Source: JANMDR01 sp031376425
GTDB taxonomy: Bacteria; Pseudomonadota; Gammaproteobacteria; Burkholderiales; Usitatibacteraceae
Assembly (NCBI GenBank): GCA_031376425.1
Contig: JANMDR010000151.1
Location: 1-12,010 of the forward strand
Direction of reading: 5' to 3'
DNA length: 12,010 nt
In this document: positions 1 through 6,048 of the stretch, piece by piece
Layout: every line of letters begins with the position of its first letter
Position numbering within the stretch: position 1 is the stretch's first letter
Notes under the pieces: generated by a model
Databases searched by the model: none
What the model was told of the DNA's origin: nothing
What the model saw: the letters and a program-made list of their open reading frames with translations, nothing else
Position numbers and translations under genes: made by a program

Positions 1-176
1 CCCCAACCTTGCTGAGTTTGGCGATTGATAATCTCAGAACCAATACGCCAATAGAGTTGCACCAACTCGCTATTAACAGCAAGGCTGGCTTTAACGCGCG
101 CCGTACGGATGAGGGTTTTAAGTTCAGTTAGCCAGTGGGCGTAGTCGGTAGCGCTGGATGGCGTAGGCTTACTCAT
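1..176 (-). CDS. YhcG/DUF1016-family protein, N-terminal part (runs off left edge)
   Basis: Only the first 58 codons are in the window; the gene continues past base 1. The visible protein starts MSKPTPSSATDYAHWL and continues with a helical stretch (residues 37-58) containing ELVQLYWRIG and ending INRQTQQGW. This pattern of alternating Arg/Ala helix, then LYWxIG, then a QxxxGWG turn is typical of the DUF1016 N-terminal domain of YhcG-type proteins, which usually carry a PD-(D/E)XK nuclease domain at the C-terminus. That catalytic half lies outside the window, so activity cannot be judged. The ATG at 176-174 gives the usual short lead-in before the domain, but no strong ribosome binding site precedes it. 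The gene is 155 bases downstream of the NRDE-family gene on the same strand, with a hairpin between, so it is probably a separate transcript. In other genomes such genes often lie in accessory or defence regions. Confidence 0.8.
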   Translation of the reverse strand, partial: MSKPTPSSATDYAHWLTELKTLIRTARVKASLAVNSELVQLYWRIGSEIINRQTQQGW

Positions 177-280
177 GGTTATCTGACTTCGTTGGTTGCA
201 AAGGGAGGAAACACGAAAACTGCGCTGTTTGGTTTTACTGAATTAACGCGGCGGTGCCAGATTAAGACTTTCTAGCAATA

Positions 281-315
281 GCTTGTAGATTCCCTTTTAT
301 AGGACATCCACAAGC
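281..315. repeat. Imperfect inverted repeat between NRDE gene and YhcG-like gene
   Basis: The arm GCTTGTAGAT at 281-290 pairs with ATCCACAAGC at 306-315; 9 of 10 positions are complementary, and the odd one forms a G-U pair in RNA read leftward. The spacer is 15 bases and contains TATAAA on the minus strand (complement of 296-301), which resembles a -10 box. The element starts 16 bases past the stop of the NRDE-family gene. No T-run follows in either direction, so it is a weak candidate for a factor-independent terminator. It could be an operator around a promoter for the YhcG-like gene or an mRNA 3'-end hairpin. No good -35 box was found. The remaining bases between 177 and 331 show nothing else. 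Confidence 0.4.
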
Positions 316-331
316 AATGAAGATAGCTAAA

Positions 332-1123
332 TTACCCTCCACCATACTCCCAAACCTCAGCCACATCAATAAGTTCACCCTCATCTGCATGCTCAAAACT
401 GCGTTCCACAAAATGTATTTGCGTGCCCGTACCCACGAGGGCGGTGGTACAGCGCGTTCCGTATTGCACAGTGGAAATGAATGCGGGGGCTAGGGTGCGT
501 TCCCACTCTATGCCTACACCCGTGTCGGGTAGCTCATGGTCTAACGGTAGCTCATAATCTTGCATAATATTGATGAGCTTTTGGCTTAGTTTCGCGGCGT
601 TGGTTTCGTTGGTGTTTTTCTCAAGAAGCCTGTGCATTTCAAATTTTGCACGGCGTACTTTTGGCCATGGGATATCGAGTTGCGCGTTGGATAGGGCATA
701 CACGCCGGGTGCTAGGGCACGGGGGGAAGTTTCATCACGATTACTCACCAACCATAGATTGTTCGCGTCACCCAATAGTAGGCTGAAACCTAAATATTGC
801 TCACTGCGTTGCGCGACACTATTGGCATAATCTTCTGGGCTATCGTCAAATACTAAAAAATCGCTCACTAAGCCACCACGTGATGGGGCATCTTTTGGTT
901 TTTCGCGGTCTTCTCGAAAATTAGTAATCGCGGCGAAACGCCCATCTTTACTTGCTGCTAGCCAAGTGCCACCGGCTTGTAGATCGCGGCCGCCGAAGGC
1001 GGTGGGGCAATCATCCCACCATTGCGCAGCTTGGGCGGGGCGCTCAAACCATTCGTCACGGTTTGCGGCCAACAGCAACGGAAAATGCGGGTGGGTTTTC
1101 CACGCGAAGGTAATTAAACACAT
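332..1123 (-). CDS. NRDE family protein (TANGO2-like, DUF833)
   Basis: A 263-residue protein of typical family length. It begins Met-Cys, as family members do, and carries the diagnostic Asn-Arg-Asp-Glu motif at residues 21-24 (in LLLAANRDEWFERP). This is followed by GGRDLQAGGTWLA (about 44-56) and GRFAAITNFRE (about 61-71), the conserved N-terminal blocks of the family. The fold is thought to resemble Ntn hydrolases with Cys2 at the N-terminus, but the biochemical reaction is not settled. Eukaryotic TANGO2/HRG-9 and a bacterial relative have been linked to moving heme between proteins or compartments. No signal peptide or membrane segment is seen, so it should be cytoplasmic. The start codon is 3 bases past the kynA stop and has no Shine-Dalgarno sequence of its own, which suggests translation coupled to kynA. 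A role in heme supply to KynA is inference only. Confidence 0.9.
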   Translation of the reverse strand: MCLITFAWKTHPHFPLLLAANRDEWFERPAQAAQWWDDCPTAFGGRDLQAGGTWLAASKDGRFAAITNFREDREKPKDAPSRGGLVSDFLVFDDSPEDYANSVAQRSEQYLGFSLLLGDANNLWLVSNRDETSPRALAPGVYALSNAQLDIPWPKVRRAKFEMHRLLEKNTNETNAAKLSQKLINIMQDYELPLDHELPDTGVGIEWERTLAPAFISTVQYGTRCTTALVGTGTQIHFVERSFEHADEGELIDVAEVWEYGGG

Positions 1124-1126
1124 GAT

Positions 1127-1957
1127 TTATAAATTAGTACGCAGCGACCATAACTCAGGAAATAACTGAATATCAACCACTGCTTTTAAATAGCTCACAC
1201 CACTGGTGCCGCCCGTGCCACGTTTAAAGCCGATTACACGCTGCACTGTGGTGACATGGCGAAAGCGCCATTGTCGAAAATAATCTTCTAGGTCGATCAA
1301 CTTTTCGGCAAGCTCGTATAAATCCCATTCGGTATCGGCCGCCGCGTACACTGAGCGCCAAGCCGCTTCAACGCTGGTGTTTGGCTGATAAGGTGTAGAA
1401 AAATCACGCTCAGTTGCGGCGGCATCCACACTAATTCCGCGCCGCGCGAGCAACATAATGGCTTCATCGTAAAGCGACGGCGCATGGAGCGCTTCGAGTA
1501 GCAATTGATGCACGTCTGCTCGATGCGCGAAAGGAGCTAATAGTGCGGCATTTTTATTGCCAAACATAAACTCAAGCTGCCGGTATTGATGTGATTGAAA
1601 GCCCGATGAGTGCCCAAGGCTATCGCGAAAGGCGGTGTATTCAGTTGGCGTTAAGGTAGCCAGCACATCCCACGCTTGAATCATTGAATTCATGATGCGC
1701 GAAACACGAGCGAGCATTTTTAGTGCTGTACCTACGGTATTGGCTTGTATCGCGGCACGTGCCGCGTTTAACTCATGCAGCGCTAGCTTTAGCCACAGTT
1801 CAGTCGTTTGATGCTGAATAATAAACAGCATTTCATTGTGTTCGGTAGAGCGTGGCTGTTGGGCTTCCAGCAGTAAATCAAGCTTTAAATAATCACCATA
1901 GCTCATGGCTTTTTTAAAGTCTAGGTGCGCACCTTCGGGTGGTTTAGCTTCAGTCAT
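1127..1957 (-). CDS. kynA: Tryptophan 2,3-dioxygenase
   Basis: Heme enzyme that opens the indole ring of L-tryptophan with O2 to give N-formylkynurenine, the first step of the kynurenine pathway, in the cytoplasm. With the ATG at 1957-1955 the protein has 276 residues, close to the size of well-studied bacterial enzymes. Recognisable blocks are EMLFIIQHQTTELWLK (42-57), SSGFQSHQYRQLEF (117-130) and RFRHVTTVQRVIGFKRGTGG (231-250). With a constant offset of 6, the residues known from the Xanthomonas enzyme are all present: His49 (distal His), Tyr107 and Arg111 (substrate carboxylate), His234 (heme ligand) and Thr248. An in-frame TTG at 1972 would add five residues, but it overlaps the GGAAG ribosome binding site, so the ATG is preferred. 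It is the middle gene of a tight run with the SMP-30-like gene (16-base gap) and the NRDE gene (3-base gap). The usual partners kynB and kynU are not in the window. Confidence 0.96.
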   Translation of the reverse strand: MTEAKPPEGAHLDFKKAMSYGDYLKLDLLLEAQQPRSTEHNEMLFIIQHQTTELWLKLALHELNAARAAIQANTVGTALKMLARVSRIMNSMIQAWDVLATLTPTEYTAFRDSLGHSSGFQSHQYRQLEFMFGNKNAALLAPFAHRADVHQLLLEALHAPSLYDEAIMLLARRGISVDAAATERDFSTPYQPNTSVEAAWRSVYAAADTEWDLYELAEKLIDLEDYFRQWRFRHVTTVQRVIGFKRGTGGTSGVSYLKAVVDIQLFPELWSLRTNL

Positions 1958-1965
1958 AGTCTGCG

Positions 1966-1970
1966 CTTCC
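1966..1970 (-). promoter_or_regulatory. Ribosome binding site deciding the kynA start
   Basis: GGAAG on the minus strand lies 8 bases before the ATG at 1957. Because it coincides with the first codons of the longer TTG reading, it favours the 276-residue form of KynA. It lies in the 16-base gap after the stop of the SMP-30-like gene. Confidence 0.6.
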
Positions 1971-1973
1971 AAA

Positions 1974-2864
1974 TCAATAAAATGGTAGGGTCGCTTGCAG
2001 AATGCAGCCAGTTTGCGATTCAGTCATGAAAATTTGCCGCGTGTCGGTAGTAGAAATTGTAATGTGGGTAACTAAATCGCCACGTGAAGATTCCACCCTG
2101 TATTTTGGCTCACCACGTTTATCAAATACCCAAACCGAGCCCATGCCCGCATGGGCTACATAAAGATTGGATTCCGTATCGAGCGCCAGCCCGCACGGCC
2201 CTACACCACCACTCAGGGCGATATAACGCGAGGTGCGTTGCCCTTCTTGATGGGGGAACAAGGTAATGCGATACACGGCGTTGTCTGTGGTGCTGGCGAT
2301 AAATACGCTGCGCTGATCTGGTGTGACCGCAATGCCGCTTGGGCTGGCTAGATTGCTGGCTAAGCACCGCAGCTGGCCGTCAACAAATAGGCAGAATAGC
2401 GCACCACTGGGGTCTTGCAGGCCAGTTTGCCCCGCGTCGGTAAAGTAGATATTGCCATCACTGGAAATTGCTAAATCGGCCACGCCTTTAAAACGCTGAT
2501 TTTGATGATGCGTAAGAAGCGGCGTTATGGCGCGGCTCGCGACATCCATCGCCAATAAACCGTGACGTGCGTCAGCAATAATAAGACGACCATCAGGATG
2601 AAATTGCAGGGCACTGGGCCAGCCTTCGTAGTGGCTAATTTCATCCCATTCGCCTGTGGGTGTTACGCGAAAAATTCTGCCATGCGCGCAATCGCATAGC
2701 CACAGATTACCGCGAGCATCAAAAACCGGACCGCTCAAATAGCTATGGGTTTCGCGTCCGGTAAGCGCATTCGCTACCCAAGTATTGCCTTCGCTGTCTT
2801 TTTTCAGGTAGGAGGGCAGATCAGAAAAAGTTTGTGCTGTAATAGAGAACGGTTGGCTATACAT
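1974..2864 (-). CDS. SMP-30/gluconolactonase/LRE-family beta-propeller protein with altered metal site
   Basis: A 296-residue protein whose repeated strands (GNLWLCDCAHGRIFRV 52-67, DGRLIIADARHGLLAMD 91-107, DGNIYFTDAGQTGLQDP 136-152, QRSVFIASTTDNAVYRI 184-200, SNLYVAHAGMGSVWVFD 232-248) show the six-bladed propeller of the SMP-30/LRE family. Active members are metal-dependent lactonases. Here the positions that usually hold metal ligands or active-site Asn/Asp look changed: LSGP (Ser44 for Glu), WPSAL (Ser84 for Asn), KGVADL (Ala129 for Asn), SPSGI (Ser176 for Asn) and GPCGL (Cys224 for Asp). These comparisons are with family consensus from memory. Catalysis is therefore doubtful and a binding or structural role is possible. 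The ATG at 2864 is chosen; an in-frame GTG at 2930 would add 22 unconserved residues, and neither start has a clear Shine-Dalgarno sequence. No signal peptide is obvious. It is the first gene of the run leading into kynA. Confidence 0.8.
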   Translation of the reverse strand: MYSQPFSITAQTFSDLPSYLKKDSEGNTWVANALTGRETHSYLSGPVFDARGNLWLCDCAHGRIFRVTPTGEWDEISHYEGWPSALQFHPDGRLIIADARHGLLAMDVASRAITPLLTHHQNQRFKGVADLAISSDGNIYFTDAGQTGLQDPSGALFCLFVDGQLRCLASNLASPSGIAVTPDQRSVFIASTTDNAVYRITLFPHQEGQRTSRYIALSGGVGPCGLALDTESNLYVAHAGMGSVWVFDKRGEPKYRVESSRGDLVTHITISTTDTRQIFMTESQTGCILQATLPFY

Positions 2865-2979
2865 GGCTACTATTGTGATGTTTGGGGATAATTGGGAAGG
2901 ATTTGGTTCAAGTTTCACAGAGCATAACACTAAGCCGTGCCACCACGCAGCGCCCCTTTTTTTAGAATTGCTAGAAAGT

Positions 2980-3009
2980 TTGCCATGTTTGCCGTGGGTT
3001 CGATAAAAT
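2980..3009 (+). promoter_or_regulatory. Candidate sigma-70 promoter for dusB-fis-purH
   Basis: TTGCCA at 2980-2985 and TAAAAT at 3004-3009 are separated by 18 bases, each with one mismatch to the TTGACA/TATAAT consensus. Transcription would start near 3016, giving a leader of about 40 bases before the dusB GTG. It lies in the 124-base stretch between the divergent SMP-30-like gene and dusB, where no convincing leftward promoter could be picked out. Confidence 0.45.
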
Positions 3010-3054
3010 GACGACTTCCAGCACCTCGCGTGCTCTGTAAACTAGGCGGCAGCA

Positions 3055-4086
3055 GTGAAAATCGGCAATATTGTACTAAAAAATAATTTAATCGTTGCCC
3101 CGATGGCAGGTGTTACCGATCGGCCTTTTCGCCAGCTTTGTAAAACGATGGGCGCGGGCATGGCTGTTTCAGAAATGGTGGCGTCAAATTCACTATTATG
3201 GGGCTCAGAAAAAACGATTCGCCGTGGCAATCACGAGGGCGAAGTAGAACCTAAAGTAGTACAAATTGCTGGGGCTGACCCCGCATTATTGGCCGAAGCG
3301 GCGCAATATAACGCCGACAAAGGCGCACAGATTATCGATATCAACATGGGTTGCCCCGCCAAGAAAATTTGCAACGTTTTTGCGGGTTCGGCTTTGCTGC
3401 AAAATGAACCTTTGGTGGAGCGCATTTTAAAAGCCGTTGTAAACGCGGTGGATGTGCCGATTACCTTAAAAATTCGTACCGGCTGGGATAAGGAACACCG
3501 CAATGCGATTAAGGTTGCGAAAATCGCTGAGGAATGCGGCATACAATCGCTGGCTATTCACGGGCGCACCCGCGCTTGCCAGTATATGGGTGAAGCTGAA
3601 TATGACACCATTCGGGCTGTTAAGGCCAGCATACGCATTCCTGTGGTGGCAAATGGCGACATCACCACACCGGAAAAGGCGAAATTTGTACTGGAATATA
3701 CAGGTGCGGACGCGGTGATGATTGGTCGCGCGGCGCAAGGTAGGCCTTGGATTTTTCGCGAAATTGAGCATTTTTTAAAAACAGGTACGCATCTGCCACC
3801 GCCTGAAGTGCTGGAAATTGAGCAAGTGGCCACCAAACATTTGCATGATTTGTACGAATTTTATGGCGACGAAAAAGGGCTACGCATTGCCCGCAAGCAT
3901 ATCAGCTGGTACACCAAAGGCTTGTACGGTTCGGCGAGCTTCCGTACCCGCATGAATTTGCTGGAAACGATTGATTTACAGCTTGGTGCATTGCATGAGT
4001 TTTTTGGTCAATTACATGATCAATCAGATCGTTTGACGTATGAGCCAGCGCCTACTCACGACGGCCACGAACCATTGGCGGCTTGA
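3055..4086 (+). CDS. dusB: tRNA dihydrouridine synthase B
   Basis: FMN-dependent enzyme that reduces uridine to dihydrouridine in the tRNA D-loop (U17 in the E. coli DusB) using NADPH. The 343-residue length fits the family. Visible motifs: the FMN-binding start APMAGVTDRPFRQL (15-28), the catalytic loop INMGCPAKKICN (96-107) with Cys100, the lysine in ITLKIRTGW (136-144), His169 in AIHGRTRACQYMGEAEY, VVANGDI (197-203) and the phosphate-binding IGRAAQGRPWIF (223-234). The N-terminus MKIGNIVLKNNLIVAPMAG matches homologues, which supports the GTG start at 3055; AGGCGG lies 5 bases before it. It is first in the dusB-fis-purH block, and its stop overlaps the fis ATG by one base. The C-terminal tail after about residue 325 is variable, as usual. 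Confidence 0.96.
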   Translation: MKIGNIVLKNNLIVAPMAGVTDRPFRQLCKTMGAGMAVSEMVASNSLLWGSEKTIRRGNHEGEVEPKVVQIAGADPALLAEAAQYNADKGAQIIDINMGCPAKKICNVFAGSALLQNEPLVERILKAVVNAVDVPITLKIRTGWDKEHRNAIKVAKIAEECGIQSLAIHGRTRACQYMGEAEYDTIRAVKASIRIPVVANGDITTPEKAKFVLEYTGADAVMIGRAAQGRPWIFREIEHFLKTGTHLPPPEVLEIEQVATKHLHDLYEFYGDEKGLRIARKHISWYTKGLYGSASFRTRMNLLETIDLQLGALHEFFGQLHDQSDRLTYEPAPTHDGHEPLAA

Positions 4087-4388
4087 TGAAGCCCCAATCA
4101 AAGTTCGAATCAGCAAATGCGGCTAATACAGCCAATACACCTAAGGCAGCCGAAACCAGCAACACCGAGCTAGCGCTGTGTGTGCGACGCGTGGTGTCGC
4201 AATATTTTGACGACCTTGGCGGTGAACCCAGCTCCAACCTGCATGCCATGCTGATTGCCAGTATAGAAAAACCTTTACTCGAAGTAGTGATGCAACGGGC
4301 GGGCGGCAATCAAACGCGGGCGGCTATTTGGCTGGGCCTAAATCGCAACACCTTAAATAAAAAACTTAAAGCCCAAGGGCTTGAATAA
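4086..4388 (+). CDS. fis: Fis family DNA-binding protein
   Basis: Small nucleoid-associated DNA-binding protein (100 residues). The C-terminal half, EKPLLEVVMQRAGGNQTRAA through NRNTLNKKLKAQGLE (61-100), is the Fis helix-turn-helix, with GNQTRAA and LNRNTLNKKL as the key blocks. The middle SQYFDDLGGEPSSNLHAMLI (38-57) matches the dimerisation helices. The N-terminal 27 residues are rich in Ala, Asn, Thr and Ser and look disordered. The ATG at 4086 shares its A with the dusB TGA stop, an arrangement that favours coupled translation; an in-frame TTG one codon earlier (4083) is less likely. The dusB-fis pairing is conserved in Proteobacteria. In betaproteobacteria this gene is often annotated only as a Fis family transcriptional regulator, and whether it plays the full role of E. 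coli Fis is not shown by sequence. Confidence 0.94.
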   Translation: MKPQSKFESANAANTANTPKAAETSNTELALCVRRVVSQYFDDLGGEPSSNLHAMLIASIEKPLLEVVMQRAGGNQTRAAIWLGLNRNTLNKKLKAQGLE

Positions 4389-4420
4389 CGCTATTTTTAC
4401 CTACTCTTAAAAATTCAACT

Positions 4421-5998
4421 ATGACAACTCAAAATACTGATCCTGTAAAAATTCGCCGTGCGCTAATTAGCGTTTCTGATAAAACCGGTATTGTTGAATT
4501 TGCGCGGTTTTTAAGTGCACAAGGTGTGGCGCTACTTTCTACCGGTGGCACGGCTGCCCTGCTAGCGCGTGAAGGTATTGCTGTGACAGAGGTGGGGGCA
4601 TACACACAATTCCCCGAAATGATGGATGGTCGTGTAAAAACGCTGCACCCCAAAGTGCATGGCGGCATACTAGCGCGTCGCGATTTGGCGAGCCATGTTG
4701 CATCAATGCAAGAGCACGGCATTGATGCCATTGATATGGTGGTGGTGAATCTATACCCGTTCGCAAAAACCGTTGCCAACCCCGATTGCGATTTTGATGA
4801 TGCCATTGAAAATATTGATATTGGTGGTCCAGCTATGGTGCGGTCAGCCGCAAAAAACCACCGCTTTGTCGCTATCGTAACTGACTCAGCAGATTACGCG
4901 ACGCTACAGGCAACAATGCAGGCCAATGACGGTGCGCTGCCAATGGCGATGCGCTTAAACCTTGCGAAAAAGGCGTTTACTCATACCGCTGGCTACGACG
5001 GTATGATTTCTAATTATCTGACCGCGCTCGACGATAAACTGCAACGGCAAGCTTTACCACAAACCTTGAATCTGCAGTTTACGCAAAAGCAACCGATGCG
5101 CTATGGTGAAAACCCCCATCAGTCAGCAGCATTCTACGTTGAAGCCGCCCCCCCCGCTGGCACGCTGGCGCATTACACCCAATTACAGGGTAAACCACTT
5201 TCATACAATAATATCGCGGACGCGGATGCCGCGTGGGAATGCGTGAAATCATTCGATGTACCAGCTTGCGTAATCGTCAAGCACGCCAACCCCTGCGGCG
5301 TAGCGGTGGCGCATGGAGTGGAAGCCGCTTATTTACTGGCTTTGCAGACCGATCCTACTTCTGCTTTTGGTGGCATTATTGCCTTTAACCGTGAGGTGGA
5401 TGCAGCGACTGCTACTGCCGTTGCCAAGCAGTTTGTGGAAGTGGTTATCGCCCCTTCGTTTAGCGCGGCAGCACTTGCCGTGTTTTCAGCAAAACAAAAT
5501 GTGCGTGTACTGGCTATTGACCTCACGCACAACATCAATGCGATGGATATGAAGCGTGTAGGTGGTGGCTTGTTAGTGCAAAGCGCGGATGATTTTGATG
5601 TAGCAACTTTGCAGGTAGTCAGCAAACGTCAGCCAACACAAACAGAAATGAACGATCTCATTTTTGCGTTTCGGGTAGCGAAGTTTGTAAAATCAAACGC
5701 GATTGTGTTCTGCAGGAACGGCCAAACTTTGGGCGTTGGTGCAGGGCAAATGAGCCGTATTGATTCGACTAAAATTGCCGCGATCAAAGCCAAAAATGCA
5801 CAGTTAGATTTACGTGGGTGTGTGGCGGCTTCTGATGCGTTTTTCCCATTTCGCGATGGCTTGGATGTGATTGCCAAAGCGGGTGCAACTGCCGTAATTC
5901 AACCGGGTGGCAGCATGCGCGACACAGAGGTAATTGCAGCCGCAGATGAGCAAAAAATTGCGATGGTGGTAACAGGTATGCGCCATTTCAGGCATTAA
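4421..5998 (+). CDS. purH: Bifunctional AICAR formyltransferase / IMP cyclohydrolase
   Basis: Catalyses the last two steps of de novo purine synthesis: formylation of AICAR with 10-formyl-tetrahydrofolate, then ring closure to IMP. The 525 residues match the full-length family. The N-terminal cyclohydrolase (MGS-like) domain shows LLSTGGTA (38-45), KTLHPKVHGGIL (73-84) and NLYPF (110-114). The transformylase domain shows RYGENPHQ (227-234), the catalytic KHANPCG (287-293) and DPTSAFGGI (311-319), and ends TGMRHFRH. It begins 32 bases after the fis stop, with no clear Shine-Dalgarno sequence, and probably shares the dusB promoter. A run of eight C at 5148-5155 encodes part of EAAPPAG without breaking the frame. 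In many betaproteobacteria purH is followed by ruvC; here a convergent glycan gene follows instead. Confidence 0.98.
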   Translation: MTTQNTDPVKIRRALISVSDKTGIVEFARFLSAQGVALLSTGGTAALLAREGIAVTEVGAYTQFPEMMDGRVKTLHPKVHGGILARRDLASHVASMQEHGIDAIDMVVVNLYPFAKTVANPDCDFDDAIENIDIGGPAMVRSAAKNHRFVAIVTDSADYATLQATMQANDGALPMAMRLNLAKKAFTHTAGYDGMISNYLTALDDKLQRQALPQTLNLQFTQKQPMRYGENPHQSAAFYVEAAPPAGTLAHYTQLQGKPLSYNNIADADAAWECVKSFDVPACVIVKHANPCGVAVAHGVEAAYLLALQTDPTSAFGGIIAFNREVDAATATAVAKQFVEVVIAPSFSAAALAVFSAKQNVRVLAIDLTHNINAMDMKRVGGGLLVQSADDFDVATLQVVSKRQPTQTEMNDLIFAFRVAKFVKSNAIVFCRNGQTLGVGAGQMSRIDSTKIAAIKAKNAQLDLRGCVAASDAFFPFRDGLDVIAKAGATAVIQPGGSMRDTEVIAAADEQKIAMVVTGMRHFRH

Positions 5999-6020
5999 AA
6001 ACCAGTCATTAAATGACTGG
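5996..6020 (-). terminator. Hairpin terminator for the leftward glycan genes, overlapping purH end
   Basis: CCAGTCATT (6002-6010) and AATGACTGG (6012-6020) form a perfect palindrome; a realistic RNA stem has 7-8 pairs. Read leftward the stem is followed by five T (complement of 5997-6001), the mark of a factor-independent terminator for the 4,6-dehydratase gene that stops at 6049. Read rightward it is followed by GGGCTTAGG, with no T-run, so it is a poor terminator for purH. The T-run overlaps the purH stop codon. Confidence 0.65.
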
Positions 6021-6048
6021 GGGCTTAGGCGTGCCAAAACTCAAATAC

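Noticed and set aside
1958..1972. TTG start for kynA adding five residues
   Set aside because: It overlaps the GGAAG that sits correctly for the ATG at 1957.
2865..2930. GTG start adding 22 residues to the SMP-30-like protein
   Set aside because: The added residues show no family similarity or signal peptide. It remains possible because neither start has a good ribosome binding site.
2955..2963. CCCC followed by seven T upstream of dusB as a terminator
   Set aside because: No stem of useful length precedes the T-run, and both flanking genes point away from it.
4429..4806. Minus-strand open frame of 125 codons within purH
   Set aside because: It is antisense to highly conserved purH coding sequence and has no recognisable motif.
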